Assembly (NCBI GenBank): GCA_023250095.1
Contig: JAHFBI010000006.1
Coordinates: 1-41,958 of the forward strand
DNA: 41,958 bases
Direction of reading: 5' to 3'
From: Candidatus Melainabacteria bacterium
Lineage (GTDB): Bacteria; Cyanobacteriota; Vampirovibrionia; Obscuribacterales; Obscuribacteraceae
Position numbers and translations under genes: made by a program. The notes beneath the pieces were generated by a model. It made no database searches and had not been told where the DNA came from. It saw nothing but the letters and a program-made list of their open reading frames with translations. Positions 18,529 to 27,233 of this stretch are shown here, piece by piece (positions within the stretch are counted from its first letter, which is position 1; every line of letters starts with the position of its first letter).

Positions 18529-19611
18529 CTATATACCGAAGGCGCCTTTGATTGCCGCCCAGATGGAAGCAGACAACTTTCTTTGCCCTCGCGAGCCGCT
18601 TGAGCCGGACAGAAACTGCTGCAGTTCCTCAGGTGGGGCCGCTGTCGGGAATCTTCCCTCGTTTGTCATCAGCACTTCCGTAAGTCTTTCCATCATTGAC
18701 TCAGTCTGCCAGGTGGCAAGACCGAGTTCGGCAGCAAGCTCTTCGCGCCCTTGCTGGCAGGCCCCGAAGCGGCAAAGAAAGTCCCGGGCTTTTTCCTGCA
18801 GGGCAGAGGGCACCTCTTTGCCGGACAGCTCCTCGAGTATTCGCAGCATGACATTGCCGAAAAAAGGATGCAAGAGAAACCGGCAATGCCGGTCGGCAGT
18901 GAAGGCGCTGCCGGGGCTGATGTTGATACTGGAAATACGTCCGTCGGACGTTATGAGAAAGTTACGCCCGCTGGGATCGCGTTCGCAAAGAAGGACAAGC
19001 CGGAAGAAAATGGCTTCGGCGATACGTTCGCACAAGGCTCTGTCTTTCTTGATCAGAAGCGCCACAGTAAGGCTGCGTGAGTTTCCAAGCTCTTTCTGAG
19101 CGCGCATCCTCAGCCCTCGCTGCAGCTCTTCGCCGGAAACAGCCTCCACCCACCCGTTCATGACCGTGACTTGCCCGGTGAAAGGATCGACAAAGCACAC
19201 CCCCTGACGAGCCGCTGCAGGAGGTGCACCATCGGCAATACCGAAAAGATCGCTCAGGCGTTGAGCTGCAATCTGATAAGAAAGCCGTTGCTCAATTTCC
19301 TGACTGTCTCCTTCGTGAAAGATCACCTTCAGAAGGCGCCCGCTGTGGTCCAGTACAGGTTGCCCGCCATTACCCCTGATAAAGCCCTGAAACATCCTGG
19401 CACCATCGGCTCCGCCCATAAGATGGAAGGAAAGCTCGAGCGGCCACTCGGCAATCGCCGCAAGAACCTCCTTACGGCTCCCGAGCGCGATGACACCACT
19501 GTCTGAGACATTCTGCTGGCTGCCCTGCGCCGCTGATGAGGAAGAATAATTCTGCTAGAGACCTGTTTCTGACATCGCTATAGGATTGTACTCACTCTCC
19601 GAAACAGACAT
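18529..19611 (-). CDS. Hypothetical protein, possible degenerate kinase-like fold; frame continues through an in-frame TAG (19555-19557) to ATG 19611
   Basis: Canonical ORF is 18529-19419. The same frame is open upstream with protein-like sequence (QNYSSSSAAQGSQQNVSDSGVIALGSRKEVLAAIAEWPLELSFHL), meets TAG, then MSVSESEYNPIAMSETGL. Confidence 0.55.
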
Positions 19612-19624
19612 TTTATGGCGCTGG

Positions 19625-19683
19625 CGTGACAAAAGCGTGGCGGGTTCGTGACATAAGCGTGACCACACCGTGAAACATCCGTG
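19625..19683. promoter_or_regulatory. Six direct repeats with CGTG core at exact 11-bp spacing (Pho-box-like array)
   Basis: CGTG at 19625, 19636, 19647, 19658, 19669, 19680; 7-mers CGTGACA, CGTGGCG, CGTGACA, CGTGACC, CGTGAAA, CGTGCCA with 4-bp spacers. Confidence 0.75.
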
Positions 19684-19754
19684 CCACAAACCACAAAGCT
19701 TTGTGGCAGAACAACAGGCAGCGGCATGGCATCCGGGATAACAAAGAAGTCAAC

Positions 19755-20708
19755 TCAAGATGAGAAAGTCGAATAATAACGGTTCATGCCACCAAAGCCA
19801 CCAAACCCAGGAGCACAATCCAGACTCTGAATTGCTTTCAGAGAGAACGCTGCGCCACTCGGTCTGACAACAAAAAGTCCGCCATCGGACTGGGCAAAAT
19901 GCCTGTTGCCACAACTATCGACAGACTGGAGCTGCGGAGTCATCTCCCGCTCCACTTCTTTGCCCTCTCGCGAACGTCCGCTCCAGCCGATCAGCTCCCC
20001 CTGCACATTACGTCTGGCAGTCCAGACGATGCAGGGATTCACCGAGACATCGGTGTAACGATACAGCCGGCCACCCTCATACTCGAATTGATAGAGCTTG
20101 CCATTGGCATCCTGAATCCATATGACATACTCTGCCCCATCAGCATGCTTTTCCACCACGACAAAAGCCCGGTTGGGTCTGGTGGAATACTCGGTGAATT
20201 TGATCTCGACAGCCTGTCCGTCCTTGATCTGCGCCGTCTCCAGAACAGTGGTACCATCCGGACGATATGTCATCTGGCGTTGATATTCCAGAACCGCTAC
20301 TTCGCCGTTTGTCTGATTGACTTCTATACCACAAAGGGCTTCGGCGGCTACTGATTGGCCCTTCCTGTTACGCCCCCGCCAGCGACCATCGATTTTCATC
20401 CATGTGCGCGCCAGCGGATCGGTAAATTCAACGATGCGTCCCTTGCGGTAGCGGAAACTCCAGGCGCGTCCTTCCGCATCACGGAATTCCAGTATCAAAC
20501 CCTGCCGGTTGTATGTCGACTGCGACCCGTTGATACTCTTCATCGTATAGAGATCGACCTGGCAGTCGTCGGCCCCTTCCCATTTGGGAGCAAATTTGTC
20601 CACGGCGTGCCGTAGCACTGTCTTCAGCCCGTCAGCTATCAGATGCATACAGGCGGACAGCCCCTGCTCATCTTTTCCGGCAGCAACTTTCAGCTGACCT
20701 GCTGTCAT
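19755..20708 (-). CDS. RHS/YD-repeat-like hypothetical protein
   Basis: Two YD-like units: GRAWSFRYRKGRIVEFTDPLARTW and GKLYQFEYEGGRLYRYTD. Confidence 0.6.
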   Translation of the reverse strand: MTAGQLKVAAGKDEQGLSACMHLIADGLKTVLRHAVDKFAPKWEGADDCQVDLYTMKSINGSQSTYNRQGLILEFRDAEGRAWSFRYRKGRIVEFTDPLARTWMKIDGRWRGRNRKGQSVAAEALCGIEVNQTNGEVAVLEYQRQMTYRPDGTTVLETAQIKDGQAVEIKFTEYSTRPNRAFVVVEKHADGAEYVIWIQDANGKLYQFEYEGGRLYRYTDVSVNPCIVWTARRNVQGELIGWSGRSREGKEVEREMTPQLQSVDSCGNRHFAQSDGGLFVVRPSGAAFSLKAIQSLDCAPGFGGFGGMNRYYSTFSS

Positions 20709-20848
20709 GAGAAACTCCCTGAAGAGCCAATGCTCTCTCGTAAACCCGCCTTAAGCCCACACCGCCAATCTATAAGGAAGATGTGGCAAATATGTGAAAC
20801 TGAAACGCCCAGCCCATGCGGTAATTACGTAGCAAAGCGCATTGGCGA

Positions 20849-21511
20849 CTAATCAATCAAGTCATCGATAGGATCGTGAAAATGCTCAAGTTCTGCTGCT
20901 TGCGCACTGCGATTCAAAGAACGCAACATGCTGGCATATTCGGAAGCTACGCGCCGTCTCTCCTTGACGGAGCCTTCCACACCTTTCAAAATTGCTAGCG
21001 CTCGTGCATAGGCGGATTCCGCCTGAAGATATCTTCCGTCCTGCCGGTAAATGTTTGCCAAGGAAGAAAGTACTCTGGAGAGATTTTCACCACACAAGCC
21101 ATTTTCATAGTCGAAGTGCCCTGGTTGAAAAAGATGCTCGTAAAGAGGCAGCGACTGGCTGTATAGCCGCTCCGCCTGGCCAAAACGCTTCTCAGCGACC
21201 AAGACGTCCGCCAGCTCACTCAAGCTGGTGGCCCGGCGCAAATCGCTATCAACAAATTTCTTCGACTGCACAAGCGCATCGCCATAAAGTTTTTCCGCTT
21301 GCGAGTAATTCTTCGCAGTGAGGGCTATATAACCTTCTCGGCGCAGTTTTTCCCACGCTTCAGTCTCATCGACATAATTGAGCGGTGTCACCTGTCCACA
21401 GCCGGACAAAGAAGGAATCATCAGGCAGACAGCAAGAACAATCAGCCAGGCGGCACGGCCGAAAGGGGCATGTGATTTTGTGGCGTTCGACCGCGTGAAC
21501 AACCGGTTCAT
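20849..21511 (-). CDS. TPR-repeat lipoprotein
   Basis: Lipobox LSGC after hydrophobic N-terminus; KNYSQAEKLYGDAL, KRFGQAERLYSQSL, GRYLQAESAYARAL. Confidence 0.8.
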   Translation of the reverse strand: MNRLFTRSNATKSHAPFGRAAWLIVLAVCLMIPSLSGCGQVTPLNYVDETEAWEKLRREGYIALTAKNYSQAEKLYGDALVQSKKFVDSDLRRATSLSELADVLVAEKRFGQAERLYSQSLPLYEHLFQPGHFDYENGLCGENLSRVLSSLANIYRQDGRYLQAESAYARALAILKGVEGSVKERRRVASEYASMLRSLNRSAQAAELEHFHDPIDDLID

Positions 21512-21637
21512 GGAATCATCAGATAAGCCTTAGAAGTGTCGATACTGCTCAGATTCTATCAGGCGCTGCAGCACTATCACGAGTCATCATCGTCCCCTAG
21601 CCGGGAGCCAGCCGGGAAGAAGAACGCCCCTGCCCTA

Positions 21638-22309
21638 TCAGGACTCGAGCTTATAGCCGACACCGTGCACAGTGCTTATAATGGAGGGCTGCCCGTTTGT
21701 GTCTATCTTCTGCCTGAGCCGCTTTACGTAGGTGCGTATCGTTTCGGGCGAGGCCTCGGAGTCCGAAGCCCAGACTCGGTCAAGCAGAGCCTCAGCGCTG
21801 AAAACCTGATTGGGATGCCTCATCAAGAATTCAAGCAGCGCAAACTCCTTGGGCAGAAGCTGCACTTCTTCATCATTGCGCGTGACGCGAAAGGTGCTGG
21901 TTTCCAGCACGATATTGCGCACTTTCAAGAGATTTGAGGAAACCGCTGCAGGACGCCGCAGAAGCGCCCGCACACGCGCTGAAACTTCATAGACGTCGAA
22001 GGGCTTGGTCAAATAATCATCGGCACCGGCATCCAGAGCCAGCACCTTTTCCTGCGTCTGCCGGCGAGCAGTCAGCATGAGGATCGGCGTAGAGCCTCCT
22101 GAGGCGCGATACTGCTTACAAACTTCCACCCCCTGCAATCCTGGAAGCATCCAGTCCAGGATAATCACGTCGAATTTGTAAAAACGGAGTCTCTCCAGGG
22201 CCTCCAGACCATTGTCTACCACCTCGACCAGGTGGTGTTCGTGCGTGAGAAATGCCCGAATTGGATCGGAGAGATCCGGCTCGTCCTCCACAATCAAAAC
22301 TTTTGCCAT
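21638..22309 (-). CDS. OmpR/PhoB-family response regulator
   Basis: VLIVEDEPDL, IILDWMLPG, DYLTKPFD receiver motifs; C-terminal winged helix EFALLEFLMRHPNQVFSAEALLDRVW...IRTYVKRLRQKI. Confidence 0.95.
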   Translation of the reverse strand: MAKVLIVEDEPDLSDPIRAFLTHEHHLVEVVDNGLEALERLRFYKFDVIILDWMLPGLQGVEVCKQYRASGGSTPILMLTARRQTQEKVLALDAGADDYLTKPFDVYEVSARVRALLRRPAAVSSNLLKVRNIVLETSTFRVTRNDEEVQLLPKEFALLEFLMRHPNQVFSAEALLDRVWASDSEASPETIRTYVKRLRQKIDTNGQPSIISTVHGVGYKLES

Positions 22310-22516
22310 ACCACTTTGTTTTCCTGTCTACTTCACAAGAGGTCAATCACGGAATTTCCCATCCTGAGCGATTTCCCAGCCACAAGCGTAAAGGCAGCCA
22401 GCCCCAAATATAACTTGACATCCGCCATTAGTTTTCCGTAATCTTAGGGCAATCTCCGTGAGCTCACATCAGGGTTCAAAACTTAGCTTACTAAATTTGT
22501 CCCGAGGTCAACAAGG

Positions 22517-23818
22517 ATGCCAAAGGCTTTGCTTTTGTCTGAAAACTTCACCCTGCAACACTTCACCACCAGATTCCTGACTTTATCTCTAGCTCTGCTT
22601 ACCGGCTTTGTCACATTCGGCACCTCGCCTGGTTTATGTGACCCTGGCAACCAGTTGCACGTCCCTGAGACCCTGCCGACTCCCCGGCGTACTGCGCCTG
22701 TGTCCGCAGAACCCGACACACTCCTTGTCATGGCCTCTGGAGATACCAACAAAGGCGATGTCGACACTGCCATCAAAGAATGTCATGGCACTATAACAGG
22801 AACAATCGGTCAAGGCCCGCTCACGGTTTATATCGTCAAGACCGAGAAGGGACAGTTCGCTGAAGCCGAGAAAAAACTCAGCAAAGACAAACACTTCTGT
22901 GCCGTCCAGCGCAATTATATGTACAAGGTCGAGCAATCGGCGGGCACTGCAAACGACCCATATTTCTCCTCCGAATGGCATCTGGGAGCCGTCAATGCCG
23001 TTAACGCCTGGTCGCTGGGACAGGGAAGAAACGCCGTGCTAGCTGTTCTCGATACAGGCTGCAATTATTCCATGCCGGAGCTGTCTGGAAAGACTTATTC
23101 CGGCTATGACGCCATCAACAAACGCAACGGACAGACTGACGTCTACGGGCACGGGAGTATGGTAGCTACAACTGCCGCCGCTGTCACCAACAACCGGCGG
23201 AACACAGCTGCAATCGCGCCGATGGCTTATGTATACCCGGTGCGTGTAGGTGATTCCAACGGAGGCGTTTCCGAATCAGCCATTCTGGAAGGCATCTACA
23301 AGTGCGGGCAGCAAGGGATCAAGATCATCAATATCAGCGCTAATGCCGATCCACCGTATTCCTTCGCCAATGCCAGAATTCATCCGACATTGCATCAATA
23401 TCTCCGCTGGTATCACGATCAGAAAAACGGGCTGGTCTTTAACTCCGCCGGCAACAACGGACAGTACGACTCCTCACCGAAAGTTCCCTATCTGATAGTG
23501 GTCTCAGCCATCGGGAAAAACTACAGCCTGGCCAATTTCTCCACATACGGCAGCCCGACCTGGTTTACCGGTCCGGGAGTGGGAGTCTACTGCACAGATC
23601 GCAGCGGGCGCGTCGCCGCAGTATCAGGCACATCCTTCTCGTGCCCAATAGTAGCTGCAGTAGCGGCTCTTGTCTGGGGAGCCAATCCCTCCCTTCGCAA
23701 CACCAGCGTCGAAGCGATTCTGATCAACACCTGCTACAAAGCCGGCAGCCAGTCCTGGACACCTTATTATGGTTATGGACTTCCCAACGCACAAGCTGCT
23801 GTATCAAGAGCCCGTTGA
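22517..23818 (+). CDS. Secreted S8 family (subtilisin-like) serine peptidase
   Basis: Signal peptide; AVLDTGCN (Asp), YGHGSMVATTAAA (His), GTSFSCPIVAAVAAL (Ser). Confidence 0.93.
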   Translation: MPKALLLSENFTLQHFTTRFLTLSLALLTGFVTFGTSPGLCDPGNQLHVPETLPTPRRTAPVSAEPDTLLVMASGDTNKGDVDTAIKECHGTITGTIGQGPLTVYIVKTEKGQFAEAEKKLSKDKHFCAVQRNYMYKVEQSAGTANDPYFSSEWHLGAVNAVNAWSLGQGRNAVLAVLDTGCNYSMPELSGKTYSGYDAINKRNGQTDVYGHGSMVATTAAAVTNNRRNTAAIAPMAYVYPVRVGDSNGGVSESAILEGIYKCGQQGIKIINISANADPPYSFANARIHPTLHQYLRWYHDQKNGLVFNSAGNNGQYDSSPKVPYLIVVSAIGKNYSLANFSTYGSPTWFTGPGVGVYCTDRSGRVAAVSGTSFSCPIVAAVAALVWGANPSLRNTSVEAILINTCYKAGSQSWTPYYGYGLPNAQAAVSRAR

Positions 23819-23919
23819 GTCACTCTCCTGAGTCCACACTACACCGAGATTCACGAGAAGACAAGGGGCAGTGCTACCTGATACCGGAAAGACGCAGTGC
23901 TGCCTGGTATCGGCTAGAC

Positions 23920-24531
23920 CTAATGCTCAGTGGTCCCGGCATAATGCATAACTTGCTCCTGCCCGGGAGGCTCGGAAAAAAGATGCAAAATGATCGACGC
24001 GTAGACAGGCTGATCGGGAGTATCCGGGCCCGCTGGGAAAAAATTCTGGTGGTGCAATTCCTGGGCAACAGAAGAAAATGTATCAGCCGGTATCAAGACG
24101 GCTGATACCATATTGTGGTTCAAGTAAGAATCGAGCAACAGTCGGACAACAGCGTTGGCAACCGCACATGTTTCCGCAGCTGACGGCTGAGAGGACTTAT
24201 GCCTGACGCGAATGGCGATCTGCTCGCCCTTACGCAGACCCAGTGTGTGATAACGCCTGCAGCCTACCACGTCACAACGCCGATACCAGAGATCCTCATA
24301 ACGCACGGATTGCGTCCCTTTGTCCGCGCCCTCGTAATATGAAACCCGCGCTCTCACCATTGGTTTCATATTCGAGCCCGGATAATCAAGAAAATTCTTG
24401 ACCTCTTCAGTCTCAATCTCCACAGTCCAGTCGTATGTGCGCTCGAATGTCTGGGCGCTGCCACGCAGCAACCAGCACGAAGCCACGGTGAGCAGAAACA
24501 GAGAACCGATAAGCAGCGCCTGCTTACTCAT
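23920..24531 (-). CDS. Hypothetical secreted/membrane-anchored protein
   Basis: MSKQALLIGSLFLLTVASCWLLRG N-terminal hydrophobic segment; start overlaps the 3' end of the upstream TadE-like ORF. Confidence 0.6.
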   Translation of the reverse strand: MSKQALLIGSLFLLTVASCWLLRGSAQTFERTYDWTVEIETEEVKNFLDYPGSNMKPMVRARVSYYEGADKGTQSVRYEDLWYRRCDVVGCRRYHTLGLRKGEQIAIRVRHKSSQPSAAETCAVANAVVRLLLDSYLNHNMVSAVLIPADTFSSVAQELHHQNFFPAGPDTPDQPVYASIILHLFSEPPGQEQVMHYAGTTEH

Positions 24532-25066
24532 TAACAAAATATTCCCCCGTCGTGGGGTCTCGTCCCAGATTCTCCCAGTGCGACACCTCAACAAAGGTGG
24601 AAGGCACAGGTCCTGTAAGTCCGGGAACTTTCTGCCCGGGCAATGGTGCTATCACAAGCGGAAAAACGTCTGCATCTGCCTGAAGTTTGAGCATGTAATT
24701 GCAAGGGCAATTGGCTCCATCCGGCAACCAGTCCACTGGAATCGTGCCCGGCTTCTCGATTAGCTTCTTGGTGGAATCAGATTTTGAACTTTCGATCGAC
24801 AGAACCAGCCTCAGCGACCTCAGCTCGACACCCCCAAGACTCCTCAAAGCATCAGAGAGTTCCCTGTTTTCTTCAACACCCCGAAAAGCTTGTGATGCCT
24901 TCTCGGACAGAGCCAGTTTTCTCACACTATTGCTCACCAGCGACTGAGCCAATCCAAGCCGCACAGGAATAATGCCCAGATCTACCAGCGGCACGGCAAC
25001 AAACACCAAAAGAATTACCAGGGCTCCAGCAAACTCAGACGCCTGTTGTCCAGCCTGGTTGCGCAT
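24524..25066 (-). CDS. TadE/TadG-like pilus assembly protein
   Basis: NQAGQQASEFAGALVILLVFVAVPLVDLGIIPVR resembles TadE-type N-termini. Confidence 0.6.
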   Translation of the reverse strand: MRNQAGQQASEFAGALVILLVFVAVPLVDLGIIPVRLGLAQSLVSNSVRKLALSEKASQAFRGVEENRELSDALRSLGGVELRSLRLVLSIESSKSDSTKKLIEKPGTIPVDWLPDGANCPCNYMLKLQADADVFPLVIAPLPGQKVPGLTGPVPSTFVEVSHWENLGRDPTTGEYFVNE

Positions 25067-25141
25067 TGATGTCAGAACTATCTCTTGTGACTGTCGCATC
25101 CGCAAGGAACTATCACAGAACCATGCCACCCACGAATCTCT

Positions 25142-26137
25142 TTGAGAGACAGAATATCACGCGGAAACTCTTGCCGAATCACTTACAATGTAAAAGAAGC
25201 CCTCAAGGTCAAGGACCCGCCGGTGATATCCTCTGCCATATGCTCTTGCCGGAAGCGAAGCTCGGGCAACATGCTTGTTTTTTCCATCATGGTTCTGGCG
25301 CTCATCTTGATCGCCGCCGGACTGATCTTCACGGTACACTTCATCTTCTTCTGCCAGAAACGGCTGCAAAATCAGACCGAACAGCTCGCCCTGCGGGCAG
25401 TTCGCATCATGAATGAAGGCGATCGAGCCGGACAGATGAACAATCTGGTTGCTGACTCACGGCAGCTGGTGTTCAACTCGCGGAAAGCTTATGAAGACGC
25501 ATCACAAAATTACCAGCATCTGGAGCCGCTAGCGAGACAGTTGCTGTTTGAAGCCAAAGACGGGGCCCGCCTTGTCCGGTATGAAAGAGACCGCCTCGCG
25601 CAAATTACCCTTGCCGATTTGCGGCGCTTGATTAAGGAAGTCGGCGAGAAAGAAGGCAGCAGCGGTTCAATCACTCTGCCCTGGGTCCAGACATCCGAGG
25701 GGCATATTGCCACTTTTGAGATTGGCTATATCAAGAATGTCGAGTCCAACGTTGAAGCTCCGGTCGGCAACCCGGAGTTACTCGACTGGGACCGAGAACA
25801 AGGATATACGGACAATACATCCAATCTTTACTTAGGAAACAAGGCTCTCGTGCTACCAGCGCCAGACACGGACATCACTTTCATGATTTCTTCATTGCCG
25901 GCTCCAGTAAAGAGGACTGTTGCTCCTGCTCGTCTGACATCCGGCGAAGTATTCAAGTGCATTGTGCCCCTCGTGAAAGGCGGATCGACAACTAACAGCC
26001 GCACGGATCTCCTTCCTTCAGCCATACGGCTCAGCCAGACAATGAAGGTCAAATCGTTCGTCGGCAAGGAAACCAGTGATTCGGTTTCGGTCAATTCAGT
26101 TGCCGCCGCCGGGGGTGCCAGCCCCCCACTGCCCTGA
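25142..26137 (+). CDS. Tad-like membrane-anchored protein (putative)
   Basis: SSGNMLVFSIMVLALILIAAGLIFTVHFIFF single N-terminal TM followed by extracytoplasmic region; divergent from the TadE-like gene. Start uncertain. Confidence 0.5.
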   Translation: MRDRISRGNSCRITYNVKEALKVKDPPVISSAICSCRKRSSGNMLVFSIMVLALILIAAGLIFTVHFIFFCQKRLQNQTEQLALRAVRIMNEGDRAGQMNNLVADSRQLVFNSRKAYEDASQNYQHLEPLARQLLFEAKDGARLVRYERDRLAQITLADLRRLIKEVGEKEGSSGSITLPWVQTSEGHIATFEIGYIKNVESNVEAPVGNPELLDWDREQGYTDNTSNLYLGNKALVLPAPDTDITFMISSLPAPVKRTVAPARLTSGEVFKCIVPLVKGGSTTNSRTDLLPSAIRLSQTMKVKSFVGKETSDSVSVNSVAAAGGASPPLP

Positions 26138-26334
26138 GCGTTGTCGCCGATCCCATCCAACTGGCTGACTAGCTTCCATACAGGTTACAGCTGCGCCTGT
26201 CTGATGCACCACGCCCTGGCAGAGGAACGAGGGGCAGTATTCAAGGGTGGCAATTTCCGCGCAGCAAAGCAATAGCTTCCCCTTACCACTTAAAAAATTT
26301 CTGCAGGCAGCCCTATTTTGCGACTTGCCTGCTC

Positions 26335-26519
26335 TGTCAGCTATTTCCGCACAATTCTGACAAAGAGCCAGAATTGCCTTCTACAGCCGCAGGCACCACT
26401 TTCCTAAAGTCGCAGGCGATAGTGCTAAAACCTATGAGATTTCAGTCGGGACAAGCTGAACTTTTTTGTTCTTCGCTCCGTTGTCAGTGTTTAGCAGACA
26501 ATTCTGACAAGAAGCCAGA
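26335..26519. promoter_or_regulatory. Two 38-bp direct repeats, each containing a TGTCAG-N16-CTGACA palindrome
   Basis: tgtcagctatttccgcacaattctgacaaagagccaga (26335-26372) and tgtcagtgtttagcagacaattctgacaagaagccaga (26482-26519). Confidence 0.7.
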
Positions 26520-26535
26520 CTGGCGAGGAGGACGT

Positions 26536-27129
26536 ATGTGCACCATTTTTATCCGCAGACATATTTCTGGACTCGGACAGGGACAAATTTTCACAACCAG
26601 GGATTGCCTGTTGTATGGTTCCCGAGCGGCTGTCGATCAGGCTCTCAGCAGACTAGTTCGCTCAGGATCAATCTTGCGCTTGGCTCGCGGGGTATTCATG
26701 CGGGCTGATGCAAATGCGCCCCGCCCTTCCGTCTTGTCCATCGCCACCGCAAAGGCACAGGCTTTCGGAAAGCTCATCACCAGCCACGGCGCTCACCTGG
26801 CTGAGGAATTCGGACTCCCGGTCTATGCCAATCCAGACACAACCTTCATCATCAGCGGAAGCTCAAGCTCGTTTCGAGCCGATGATACGGTAATTAGATT
26901 GAAAGGAAGCTGTCTGAGAAGAATCCGCTGCGGCGAGACACTGGCAGGTAGGATAACCAGAGCTCTCTGGTATCTTGGGAAAACCGACTGTACCCCGAGT
27001 GCCGTCGCTGCCACACTCAAATTGTGCGGGCGCACAGACAGGCAAGAGCTACGCCGAGCAACGAAATGGCTGCCAGCCTGGCTGAGCCATTATTTCGTGA
27101 GGCGTCAGTACCTGCCGTCTGCAGCTTGA
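26536..27129 (+). CDS. AbiEi-like / DUF6088-type transcriptional regulator (antitoxin-like)
   Basis: GQIFTTRDCLLYGSRAAVDQALSRLVRSGSILRLARGVFMR wHTH region; ATG 26536 preceded by gaggagg. Confidence 0.75.
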   Translation: MCTIFIRRHISGLGQGQIFTTRDCLLYGSRAAVDQALSRLVRSGSILRLARGVFMRADANAPRPSVLSIATAKAQAFGKLITSHGAHLAEEFGLPVYANPDTTFIISGSSSSFRADDTVIRLKGSCLRRIRCGETLAGRITRALWYLGKTDCTPSAVAATLKLCGRTDRQELRRATKWLPAWLSHYFVRRQYLPSAA

Positions 27130-27233
27130 GCACATCCGGGACTGCACCGCCAGTGGTGCCGACGACATCCGAGACCTATGCTCTCCGGAGAAGCGATTTT
27201 ACACAGGATGGGGTTCCAGAGCTTTGAACGGGG

